64,000 bases of DNA, from the NCBI GenBank assembly GCA_017644045.1, contig JAEPMI010000018.1, positions 38,508 through 102,507 of the forward strand. The letters run 5' to 3'. The DNA comes from Deltaproteobacteria bacterium. GTDB lineage: Bacteria; Myxococcota_A; Polyangia; Polyangiales; Houyiibacteriaceae. The notes under the pieces were generated by a model. The model did no database searches. It was not told where the DNA came from and saw nothing but the letters and a program-made list of their open reading frames with translations. The position numbers and the translations under genes were made by a program. The stretch's first letter is position 1. Each line of letters starts with the position of its first letter. Positions 21,896-29,518 of this stretch are shown here, one piece after another.

Positions 21896-22222
21896 CGGCT
21901 CGCTGCACCAGGCTCGTAGCAACGGCACCTCGCTCGGCACGGATGTGTCCTTTCGGATCGACAGCGCTTCCACATCGGCCGGCAATCCAACCTCCGCGAT
22001 CCGCGATCCGTTGGAGCGTCTGGGCGTGCTCGAGTTCTCGGTCCCAGCCAAGCGACTCTCTGCCCTGAGCTTTCCAGTAGGCCTTCCAGTCACTCCGATT
22101 ACGGCGCCGCACGTAGTTCGCACATATCGAGGCGGCACCGAAGCCATTCTCGGTTCAGAGACAGACATGGAACGAACGGATTCTCGGGCGGGTCCTCGAT
22201 TGAACCGTTACGTACATTCCGA

Positions 22223-22250
22223 TTGACTCGTGCCGACGGCGTCCTAGCGT
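22223..22250 (+). promoter_or_regulatory. possible promoter of the small lipoprotein gene
   Basis: TTGACT (22223-22228) is a good -35 match, followed after 16 bp by TAGCGT (22245-22250), a weak -10. The start codon follows at 22257, leaving a leader of only a few bases. The call rests mostly on the -35 hexamer. Confidence 0.25.
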
Positions 22251-22256
22251 CAGCGA

Positions 22257-22688
22257 ATGCGCATCGCTCCAACTCTCCAAGGCGTTCTGCTCGCGTTCCT
22301 CGCAATCACGAGCCTCTCCGCCTGCGGCGCGCCGCAGGGACCCCGAATCCGTTTCGCCCAAGCCTCGCCGTCGCAGCTCGCGGCCGCGGAGCGCGAGGAG
22401 GTCGTATGGTTCGAGTTCAAGCAGGGCGATGCGGTACCAATGGTGTTCCTGGTCAAAGGGATCGTCGACGCCGAGGCCGATACGCCGATTCGCCTCACGG
22501 CGACTCGTGATTTCTGGGTGGTCTCCTTCCGCGACGGTCGCCAGTACTTCTCCTTCGATGGGCGCTCGCTCTACCAGGGCGAAGTCGGCAAGTTCGGCCT
22601 CTTCCTGACCAGCAGTGATCAGGGGCCCGCCACTGGAATCATGCTCTACATCGGGCGGCCTCAGGACGCGCCTCCCGAGCTCCGCTGA
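22257..22688 (+). CDS. hypothetical lipoprotein
   Basis: A 143-residue lipoprotein with signal and lipobox (ITSLSAC, Cys23). The mature region is beta-rich (VVWFEFKQGDAVPMVFLVKG, FWVVSFRDGRQYFSFDG, TGIMLYIGRP) and resembles a small sandwich or lipocalin-like domain. No family is recognised. Its G+C third-position bias is a little lower than that of its neighbours, as in the gene-poor stretch before it. It is followed on the same strand by a second lipoprotein gene after 53 bp. Confidence 0.55.
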   Translation: MRIAPTLQGVLLAFLAITSLSACGAPQGPRIRFAQASPSQLAAAEREEVVWFEFKQGDAVPMVFLVKGIVDAEADTPIRLTATRDFWVVSFRDGRQYFSFDGRSLYQGEVGKFGLFLTSSDQGPATGIMLYIGRPQDAPPELR

Positions 22689-22741
22689 GGCTCGCCGTCG
22701 AGTTTGTCGCGCCTTGCGCGCGGCCATAGCAGGATGGAGCC

Positions 22742-23290
22742 GTGCGCTCCCTTCCTCTCTTCGTAGTCCTCCTCGCGATCGCCTGTGGGCCGGAGTCACG
22801 GGCCGAACCGGAGGAGCCGTCGGAGGTGCTGCGACTCGAGGGATGGCCCGCGTTCCCGCAGATCGAGAGCACCGCGGTGGTTCGCCTCCTGGCGATCGCC
22901 GAAGCCCTCCCCGAGCTCCCCGAGGCCGACGGACCCGCGTGGGCAGGTCAGATCTTCGTGCCCTGGATGGAGCAGCGGCAGCAAGCGCTGGCCCAGGCCG
23001 CAGAGCTCCGGCGACACGCGCGCCGCGGGAGCTCGGGAGACCAGGCGATCGCGGTCGCCCTCCACGGGGCGATCCTGCAGCGCACGATGGACTCGCTGAG
23101 AGGCGCGCACGCGGAGCGGATCAGCCCGGAGGCGGGCGAGGCGTTGCAGGGGCCCGCCGCGGCGCTCGCGGACAAGGCGCGTCGTGCATACGAGGTCTGC
23201 CATCAGCTCGCCCTCGACGCCGGCGCCGCCCTCGATGGTTGGCGTCGCTCGTGCGACGACCATCTGGCGCGACTCCCCGACGATTCGTGA
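22742..23290 (+). CDS. hypothetical lipoprotein, helical
   Basis: A 182-residue protein starting at GTG with a signal and lipobox (LLAIAC, Cys15). The mature part is almost entirely predicted helix (EAGEALQGPAAALADKARRA, EVCHQLALDAGAALDGW) with two Cys residues near the C terminus. It may be a helical-bundle periplasmic protein. I recognise no family. TerC follows after 45 bp, so cotranscription is possible. Confidence 0.5.
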   Translation: MRSLPLFVVLLAIACGPESRAEPEEPSEVLRLEGWPAFPQIESTAVVRLLAIAEALPELPEADGPAWAGQIFVPWMEQRQQALAQAAELRRHARRGSSGDQAIAVALHGAILQRTMDSLRGAHAERISPEAGEALQGPAAALADKARRAYEVCHQLALDAGAALDGWRRSCDDHLARLPDDS

Positions 23291-23335
23291 GAACGGGGGC
23301 TTGTGTTCCGGGGCGACAGCTCCAATGCTGCCGCG

Positions 23336-24349
23336 ATGACCTGGATGTGGGTCGGCTTCCTGGCGATCGTGGCGGTGATGCTCGCCCTCGATCTGGGCGT
23401 CTTTCACAAGAACGCCCACGAGGTCAGCGCCAAGGAGGCGCTGGGCTGGACGGTGGTGTGGATCACGCTCGGCGTGTCGTTCACGGCCGTGATCTACTTC
23501 ATGTACGAGAACGCCTGGTTCGGCGCCGAGCTCCTCGACGACGACGGGGTCCCGATCGACGACGGGCAGCCCCACGGCGGCCGCGCCGCGATGCGCTACC
23601 TGACCGCGTATCTGCTCGAGAAGTCGCTGAGCATCGACAACATCTTCGTCATCGCGCTGGTGTTCCAGCGCTTCAAGGTGCCGCGGATCGACCGCCACCG
23701 GGTTCTCTTCTGGGGCGTGCTCGGCGCCATCGTGATGCGTGGCGCGATGCTCCTCGGCGGGCTCTGGCTGCTCCACAAGTTCACCTGGCTCTTCTACGTC
23801 TTCGGTGCCTACCTGGTGTTCACCGGCATCAAGCTGCTCTTCCCGGAGAAGGAAGAAGAGGAGCACGAGGACTCGGGGCCCAGCTTCACCGATCGGCTCA
23901 AGGGCTGGTTCCACGTCGCTCCCGACGACACGCCCGACGCCGGTCACCGCTTCTTCGTGAAGATCGACGGCAAGCGCGCGATCACGAGCCTCGGGCTCGC
24001 GCTCATCGTCATCGAGTGGACCGACCTGGTCTTCGCGCTCGATTCGATCCCCGCCGTGCTCGCGGTCGCGCCCGAGCCCTTCATCGTCTTCACGTCGAAC
24101 ATCTTCGCGATCCTCGGGCTTCGCAGCCTCTACTTCGTGCTCGAGACCGCGGTGCAGAAGTTCAAGGAGCTCCGCTACGCGCTGGCGGTGGTCCTCGCCT
24201 TCGTCGGGGCGAAGATGATCCTCCACCACTGGGTGAAGATCCCGACGCTGATCTCGCTCGCGGTCATCCTGGTATCGATCGGGCTCGCGGTGGCGGTCTC
24301 GCTCATCCGGCAGCGCGTCCGTCGCGGAGAGCGTCGGCTGGACGGCTGA
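23336..24349 (+). CDS. TerC-family integral membrane protein
   Basis: A 337-residue multi-spanning protein with the TerC signature. It opens MTWMWVGFLAIVAVMLALDLGVFHK, contains LTAYLLEKSLSIDNIFVIALVF, FYVFGAYLVFTGIKLLF and SLGLALIVIEWTDLVFALDSIPAVLAV, and has about eight hydrophobic segments. The Asp residues in the helices (LDLG, SIDN, WTDL, LDSIPA) are the family's conserved acidic sites, linked to metal (Mn2+) export and tellurite resistance. A charged cytoplasmic loop lies at about 175-215. ATG at 23336 is preferred over the upstream GTG at 23303, which adds 11 polar residues. Confidence 0.85.
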   Translation: MTWMWVGFLAIVAVMLALDLGVFHKNAHEVSAKEALGWTVVWITLGVSFTAVIYFMYENAWFGAELLDDDGVPIDDGQPHGGRAAMRYLTAYLLEKSLSIDNIFVIALVFQRFKVPRIDRHRVLFWGVLGAIVMRGAMLLGGLWLLHKFTWLFYVFGAYLVFTGIKLLFPEKEEEEHEDSGPSFTDRLKGWFHVAPDDTPDAGHRFFVKIDGKRAITSLGLALIVIEWTDLVFALDSIPAVLAVAPEPFIVFTSNIFAILGLRSLYFVLETAVQKFKELRYALAVVLAFVGAKMILHHWVKIPTLISLAVILVSIGLAVAVSLIRQRVRRGERRLDG

Positions 24350-24374
24350 GCGGGTCGCGCCCCATGGTCCGGCC

Positions 24375-25694
24375 ATGGATGCGAAGCCTTCGCGAGACGC
24401 CCTCGTCGCCCTGGACCGCAAGCACGTCTGGCGGCCCTTCGCGTCGACCGAAGACCACGAGACCCGGGACCCGCTCGTCGTCACCCACGCGGAGGGCGCG
24501 CGGCTCACGGACGCCGACGGTCGGACCTACTTGGACGCCACCGGTTCCTGGTGGTGCACCCACCTCGGTCACGCGAACCCGCGGCTGATCGAGGCGCTGC
24601 GCCGCCAGACCGAAGCGCTCCCCCACTGTGCGCTGGCGGGCATCGCCCACCGGCCGGCCGCCGAGCTCGCCGAGGCGCTGGTCGCCGCGGCCCCACGGGC
24701 CGAGGGCGACGCGACGCTCGACCGGGTCTTCTTCGTCGACAATGGCTCCACCGCGGTCGAGGTCGCGCTCAAGCTGGCGTTCCAGTACTGGCAGCAGAAC
24801 GGCCGACCGCAGCGTCAGCGCTTCCTCGCTCTCCCCGGCGGCTACCACGGCGACACGCTCGGAGCGATGAGCATCGGCGCGCTCGACGAGGTCGGCGCCG
24901 TGTTCGCGCCGCTCCTCTTCGCGACCAACGACGCCGAGCCCATCGTCGACCCCGAGGGCTGGGCGCCGGTCTTCGACGGGCTCATCGCGCAGCTCGAGGC
25001 TGACGGCGACACCATCGCTGGCGTCGTGGTCGAACCGATCGTCCAGGGCGCGTGCGGGATGCGGATGTATCCGCCCTCGGAGCTCGCCCGACTCCGCGAG
25101 GCCTGCGACCGCGTCGACACCTTCCTGATCGCCGACGAGGTCTTCACCGGCCTCGGCCGCACCGGTCCGATGTGGGGCTGCGACCACGCCGGCGTCGCGC
25201 CCGACCTCCTCGCGGTCGCCAAGGGGCTGAGCGGCGGGCTCCTCCCGTTCGGCGTGACCCTGGCGAGCAAGCGCATTCACGATGGGTTCCGCGGCGACAC
25301 GCGCCGCGCGTTCCTGCACGGGCACACCTTCTGCGGCAACCCACTCGGCGCGGCCGTTGCCCTCGAGGTGCTGCGCATCTACCGCGAGGACGACGTCATC
25401 GCCGCGGCAAAGCCCAAGGCGGAGCGCATGGCCGACGCGTTCGCGGCGATGGGTGAGCTCCCCGGCACCCGCCATGCGCGCGCGCTCGGGATGGTCGGGG
25501 CGATCGATCTCGGCGAAGGCGGCTACCACTCTCGCATCGGCTGGGAGGTCCAGGAGGCCGCCCGCGAGCGAGGCATCTGGCTTCGCCCACTCGGCAACGT
25601 CGTCTACGCCGTCCCGCCCCTGAACATCACCGACCCCGACCTCGACGCGCTCCTCGACGGCATTCACGAAGCCCTCACCTCGGTCCTCGGGTGA
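24375..25694 (+). CDS. bioA: adenosylmethionine--8-amino-7-oxononanoate aminotransferase
   Basis: A 439-residue fold-type I PLP aminotransferase. It starts LDRKHVWRPFASTEDH and has YLDATGSWWCTHLGHANPRL, which is specific to DAPA synthase. PLP Lys283 lies in LLAVAKGLSGGLLP, and the cofactor aspartate in LIADEVFTGLGRTG. It converts KAPA to DAPA with S-adenosylmethionine as amino donor in biotin synthesis. No other bio gene is within the window, so the pathway is scattered. It is convergent with the broken COQ4-like gene, 7 bp apart. Confidence 0.9.
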   Translation: MDAKPSRDALVALDRKHVWRPFASTEDHETRDPLVVTHAEGARLTDADGRTYLDATGSWWCTHLGHANPRLIEALRRQTEALPHCALAGIAHRPAAELAEALVAAAPRAEGDATLDRVFFVDNGSTAVEVALKLAFQYWQQNGRPQRQRFLALPGGYHGDTLGAMSIGALDEVGAVFAPLLFATNDAEPIVDPEGWAPVFDGLIAQLEADGDTIAGVVVEPIVQGACGMRMYPPSELARLREACDRVDTFLIADEVFTGLGRTGPMWGCDHAGVAPDLLAVAKGLSGGLLPFGVTLASKRIHDGFRGDTRRAFLHGHTFCGNPLGAAVALEVLRIYREDDVIAAAKPKAERMADAFAAMGELPGTRHARALGMVGAIDLGEGGYHSRIGWEVQEAARERGIWLRPLGNVVYAVPPLNITDPDLDALLDGIHEALTSVLG

Positions 25695-25701
25695 GGCCGA
25701 G

Positions 25702-26169
25702 TCAGGGGATGCCGCCGGTGCGGAGGCCGAGGCGTTCGCGGACTTCCTCGATGGGCATGGCGAGCACCTCTTCATAGGGGAGGCCGAGGCGGTAGAGGGT
25801 CTGCTGGCCCTTGGCGGCGCGGAATGCACGCACGACTCGGCGCGGGTTCAGCAGGAAGCCGAAGGCGGCGGCCATCGAGTTGTAGAACCAGCTCGCGAAG
25901 TTGGTGCAGCCGGCACGGAGCTCCCAAGCGCCGATCTCTCATTCGCCGACCAGGTCGGTGCCGTAGCCGGTGGCCACATGGTGCAGGTCGTGGAACCGAG
26001 CGACGGCCTTGCGGCCGTCGGTGTTCGGGAGCGGGATCACGATCGGGCCGATCGGGATGTCGACGGTCGGGGCGTCGTAGCCATCGGTGGTGAAGCCGTT
26101 CGTGTCGAGGAACTCGTCGAGGGCCTGACGGGTGCTGAGGGCTTCGAGGGGTGCGGTGTGTGTGGTCAT
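25702..26169 (-). pseudogene. COQ4-like gene interrupted by an in-frame TGA
   Basis: The frame from ATG at 26169 to TGA at 25702-25704 has 155 codons and encodes a COQ4-like protein. It carries the diagnostic zinc motif HDxxH-x11-E (HDLHHVATGYGTDLVGE), then EIGAWELRAGCTNFASWFYN and a helical tail ending GLRTGGIP. Codon 77 is TGA (25939-25941), directly after the motif's last Glu, with no frameshift; downstream codons keep clean bias and conservation-like sequence. One base change (GGA or TGG to TGA) explains it, as would a base-call error. A bare product would be 76 residues. A TetR gene is divergent 124 bp away. Confidence 0.7.
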
Positions 26170-26293
26170 GGCGGCCTCCAGAGCAGAACCTGTGGCCGCC
26201 CCGCGCACCGGTCGATTCGCGTTTTCGACGTCAAAAGCCGAGCGATCGCGGAGGCTTGCAGACGCCTTCGAACACCCGTGTAAGGTTTGGCTC

Positions 26294-26914
26294 GTGGCTC
26301 GTCGCCCGAAGAAGCAGCGCCGCGCGCCCAAACAGGCCCGGTCGAAGGCCACGGTCGACGCGATCGTCGAAGCGGCGGGCCAGGTTCTCGCGCGCGACGG
26401 GACCCAGACGACGGCGACGGGAGTGGCCGAGCGGGCGGGCGTGAGCGTGGGCTCGCTCTATCAGTACTTCCCGAGCAAGGAGGCGCTGATCGACACCTTC
26501 CTCGCCCGGCGTCTCGAGCAGGACATGGCCGTCGCGCAGCGACTCGCCCAACGCGCGAGCGAGCTCGAGCCGCTCGACCTGCTCCGCGCGGCCGTCGAGG
26601 AGATGGTCGGGGTCTACCGGGAAGACCGCGAGCTCTACGCCGCGGTTGCGGAGGTGCTCCCGCTGATCGAGCAGACCCCGGAGATCCGCGAAGGCCTCGA
26701 CCGCATGGTCGCGATCGGCGGCGCGATGCTCGCCATGCACTCGGACTGGATCGGCGATCGCGATCCCGAGCTGGTCGCCTTGGTCGTCTTCCACTCGCTC
26801 CGCGGAGCGCTCTTTCGGATCGTGGCCACCGCTCCCGACAAGCTCGACGATCCACACCTCGTCGACCTGCTCTTCGGCGGCGCGCGCGGCTTCCTGGTCG
26901 AGCCTCGGGTCTAG
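26294..26914 (+). CDS. TetR-family transcriptional regulator
   Basis: A 206-residue regulator. A basic N-terminal arm (ARRPKKQRRAPKQARSKATVD) leads into the TetR helix-turn-helix (AIVEAAGQVLARDGTQTTATGVAERAGVSVGSLYQYFPSKEALI, about 22-65); the rest is a helical ligand-binding domain. Start GTG at 26294 is chosen because the coding bias begins there; nothing is conserved upstream. It is divergent from the COQ4-like gene, its likely target. The TAG stop (26912-26914) forms the first bases of a long hairpin. Confidence 0.85.
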   Translation: MARRPKKQRRAPKQARSKATVDAIVEAAGQVLARDGTQTTATGVAERAGVSVGSLYQYFPSKEALIDTFLARRLEQDMAVAQRLAQRASELEPLDLLRAAVEEMVGVYREDRELYAAVAEVLPLIEQTPEIREGLDRMVAIGGAMLAMHSDWIGDRDPELVALVVFHSLRGALFRIVATAPDKLDDPHLVDLLFGGARGFLVEPRV

Positions 26915-27074
26915 ACCGCTCACGACTTGCTCTGATCCGCCCTCGCGGGCTGTGCGACCACAGGTCGGCCCCGTCCCTCCTCGCCGATGCTCGGCATCGA
27001 CTCGTCGTGCCGAAACCGACCCGCGGCCGCACAGCACCCCGATCATCGGACCATTTCAAGCCGTGAGCGGTCTA
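26912..27074. repeat. long imperfect hairpin between convergent genes (element 2)
   Basis: The 28 bases at 26912-26939 match the reverse complement of 27047-27074 at 23 positions. An inner arm, 26949-26968 with 27016-27035, matches at 17 of 20. A tip hairpin CGATGC-TCG-GCATCG lies at 26985-26999. The outer ends are the TAG stops of both flanking genes. All three inner mismatches and two of the outer ones become G-U pairs in the minus-strand RNA, as if selected for folding. Size (163 bp) and placement match element 1. Confidence 0.75.
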
Positions 27075-27791
27075 ACCGGCGGCGACGAACACGATGATCG
27101 CCGTGATGATCGTGAGGAGCAGACCGCTGCCGCCCACGACCAGGCCGAGCTGCGCTCGGCTCAACACGTGGTCGCTCTCCTCCGGCTCGGGCTCGACGGC
27201 CGCGACGGCGACTTCCTCCGCCGAGGGTACCGCGGTGATGTCCACGTGTGCTTCCACCCCCGCGGCGATCTCCACTCGTCGTTCGGCCACCGATTCACCG
27301 TCCCGTAGCGCCACCACGGTGTGGGCACCCGGGGCCAGGAAGAGGAGTCGGCCCAGCTGGTCGGCGCTCAGCGCCTCGCCATCGACCGTCGCACTCTCCG
27401 CGGTCCCGCCGACGTTCACGACCAGCATCGCGACCCGAGAACGGGCCGTGCGAAGGAGGGTCTGCGCTCGTTCGACCAGCTCCGGGGGAGCGGCCTCGTC
27501 GTCGACCACGCGACGGGCGTGTGTGGCGGCTTCGACGTGCTCCCCGAGCTCGAACTCCGCCGCCGCCAGGTTGTAGAGCACTGCGGGCGCGGGCTTGATC
27601 TCCGCCGCACGCCGGAAGGCGATCGCCGCTCGGCCGAAGAGGCGATCCTGAACGTAGCGCAGGCCGTCGTCGAAGAGCTGCCGTGCTTCGGCCAGCTCCT
27701 CCGCGGTGGGTTCGTTCTCATCCGACTCCTGAGCGGCCACGAAACCGGGGAGGCCGAGACCGACGACGAGGAGCCATGCCGTGAGTCGCAT
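27072..27791 (-). CDS. exported TPR-like protein with C-terminal membrane anchor
   Basis: A 239-residue protein with a Sec signal (WLLVVGLGLPGFVAAQ), then a TPR-like helical pair (EEL.EARQLFDDGLRYVQDRLFGRAAIAFRRAAEIKPAPAVLYNLAAAEFELGEH). A PEGA-type beta region follows (VNVGGTAESATVDGEALSADQLGRLLFLAPGAHTVVALRDGESV) and the protein ends in a transmembrane segment (LGLVVGGSGLLLTIITAIIVFV). This architecture is common beside myxobacterial kinases. It is the last gene of the kinase operon, 43 bp after the kinase, and probably acts on the periplasmic side. Its stop codon lies in the long hairpin. Confidence 0.65.
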   Translation of the reverse strand: MRLTAWLLVVGLGLPGFVAAQESDENEPTAEELAEARQLFDDGLRYVQDRLFGRAAIAFRRAAEIKPAPAVLYNLAAAEFELGEHVEAATHARRVVDDEAAPPELVERAQTLLRTARSRVAMLVVNVGGTAESATVDGEALSADQLGRLLFLAPGAHTVVALRDGESVAERRVEIAAGVEAHVDITAVPSAEEVAVAAVEPEPEESDHVLSRAQLGLVVGGSGLLLTIITAIIVFVAAG

Positions 27792-27834
27792 CGGCCCGAG
27801 CATAGACGGGCGCGGAGTTCTCCGCTCGTATCGT

Positions 27835-29454
27835 TCAGAACCCCGGGTCGTCGACGAAGCGTGGGCGCCGCGCCCTTCGTCGCCGCCGCGACCCCCTGCG
27901 GACCTCGGGCTCATCCTCGCCCTCGGTCGCTTCGGTGTCGGTCTCTGGGTCGGTTTCCGTGCGCACGTCCTCGACCGTTTCGTCCGTGCTGGCCGCGGCT
28001 TCGGTGGTCTCCGTCTCGGTCGAGCCCATCTCGGCCCCCGCGGGTTCGGCTTCTTCCTCGAGCGCCGGGTCGACCTCGTCCACCGACTCGCGGGTCGGGG
28101 CGGTGGTCTCCGCCGCCGGTGGGCTTCCGGAGTCGCGCAGCGCGATGCCTGCGCCGATTCCCAGCGCGGCGATGACCAGCCCTCCGACGACGAGGAGCGC
28201 CATCGGCCGCCGCGGCTTCGGTTGGGGCGGTGGCGCCACGGTGGGCACCGGAGCGCTGATGATGGCCGGGTCCGGCGCCGGCGGGGGCGCGGTCCGTGGC
28301 GCGACCACGTCCTCCTCGCGAACCTCCTCGAAGAGCGCGAGTCGTTCGCTCACCGTGTCGTCCGATACGAGGTCGGGCCCCTCCTCGAGCTGTTCTCCGT
28401 AGAGGGTCCTCATCAGCTCGCCGAGTCGGCTCGCGTTCACCACCTGGCGCTCTTCGGCGAGCCACTCCTCGAGGGCTTGCTGCATGTCGCCGGCGGTCTG
28501 GAAGCGCTGCTCGGGGTGCTTGGCGAGCGCCCGCTGGACGATCGCGTCGATCGCTTCGGGCAGGGAATCGTCCACATCCCGAATCGACGGAACCGGATCC
28601 TGGAGGATCGCCTTGAAGGTCGCCCGCTGTCCGTCCCGCTTGTAGAGGCGCTTCATGGTCAGCACCTCGTAGAGACAGATGCCGAGCGCGAAGACGTCGG
28701 AGCGTCCGTCGAGCGGCTTGCCGAGCACCTGCTCGGGCGAGAGGTAGCCGTGCTTCCCCTTCACCTCGTTCCCGGGCGCGTCCCGGTCGCCGGCGACCTG
28801 GACGACGCCGAAGTCGAGCAGCTTCACCACCCCATCGCCACGAACCATGACGTTGTGGGGGGTCACGTCTCGGTGGACGACGCCCATCCGGCGCCTCCGC
28901 GAGTCCTTCGCCGAGTGCGCATAGTCCAGTGCAGCGGCGACCCGGGCGAAGATCGCGACCGCGTAGGACACCGGCATCGCTTGCCGCCGCTTGGCGAGGG
29001 CCGTGAGCATCTGCCGGATGTTCGCCCCGTCCACGAACTCCATCGCGATGAAGTAGTGGCCCCCCACCTTTCCGAACTCGTAGGTGGAGCAGATGTTCGG
29101 GTGCGAGAGCTGCATGGCGACGCTCCCCTCCCGAAGGAAGAGCGCGTCGAGGTCCGCCTCGTCGTCGATCTCGGTGCGAAGGATCTTGAGCACCACCAGG
29201 CGCGAGCTCCCCCCGCTGCTCCGCTCCTGGGCGAGGTAGATCTCCGCCATCCCACCGATGGCGATGCGCCCGAGGACGTCGTAGCGCCCGATGCTCGCGA
29301 TCGGCGGCGGCATCGAGACCCCACGGGACATCCGGTCCACGCTCATTCGCCCGCTCTCCGGGTGCGAGTCCGGCTCAGCGAATCCGTCGGCCGAGCGCAC
29401 TTGACTGTCGTCGTCGTCCGAAGGGGTCGGCGCGTCGGGAGAAGAGGCGACCAT
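27835..29454 (-). CDS. Ser/Thr protein kinase, membrane-anchored
   Basis: A 539-residue Hanks-type kinase. An acidic N-terminal tail leads into the kinase domain (about 55-320) with G-loop GRIAIGGMAEIY, VAIK-type lysine in LVVLKILR, catalytic loop HRDVTPHN (Asp and Asn present) and DFG. A Pro-rich linker leads to one transmembrane helix near 416-438 (MALLVVGGLVIAALGIGAGIAL). A strongly acidic, low-complexity periplasmic tail follows and ends in an Arg patch (RRGSRRRRRARRP). It should phosphorylate proteins read by FHA domains, such as the sigma54 activator at 9613. It sits between RimO and the TPR protein. Confidence 0.9.
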   Translation of the reverse strand: MVASSPDAPTPSDDDDSQVRSADGFAEPDSHPESGRMSVDRMSRGVSMPPPIASIGRYDVLGRIAIGGMAEIYLAQERSSGGSSRLVVLKILRTEIDDEADLDALFLREGSVAMQLSHPNICSTYEFGKVGGHYFIAMEFVDGANIRQMLTALAKRRQAMPVSYAVAIFARVAAALDYAHSAKDSRRRRMGVVHRDVTPHNVMVRGDGVVKLLDFGVVQVAGDRDAPGNEVKGKHGYLSPEQVLGKPLDGRSDVFALGICLYEVLTMKRLYKRDGQRATFKAILQDPVPSIRDVDDSLPEAIDAIVQRALAKHPEQRFQTAGDMQQALEEWLAEERQVVNASRLGELMRTLYGEQLEEGPDLVSDDTVSERLALFEEVREEDVVAPRTAPPPAPDPAIISAPVPTVAPPPQPKPRRPMALLVVGGLVIAALGIGAGIALRDSGSPPAAETTAPTRESVDEVDPALEEEAEPAGAEMGSTETETTEAAASTDETVEDVRTETDPETDTEATEGEDEPEVRRGSRRRRRARRPRFVDDPGF

Positions 29455-29518
29455 GGGCCGCTGGGGAGTATAGGGCAGGCGGCCCTGGACCGCTCATTCC
29501 GAACCGGACGGCGTCCGA

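Larger units (their letters stand above)
21821..22256. other. gene-poor stretch with a possible gene remnant
   Basis: These 436 bp contain no gene I can support. G+C content and third-position bias drop compared with the neighbours. One minus-strand frame, open from 22154 down to 21865, encodes a low-bias peptide (GFGAASICANYVRRRNRSDW, then KAYWKAQGRESLGWDRELEH). It looks protein-like but has no ATG, no ribosome site and no partner, so it may be the remains of a decayed or transferred gene. A paired palindrome lies at 21873-21895. Confidence 0.4.

Noticed and set aside
25939..25941. TGA as selenocysteine
   Set aside because: No clear bacterial SECIS hairpin follows the TGA, the position is not a known Cys/Sec site of COQ4-like proteins, and no other selenoprotein gene is in view.
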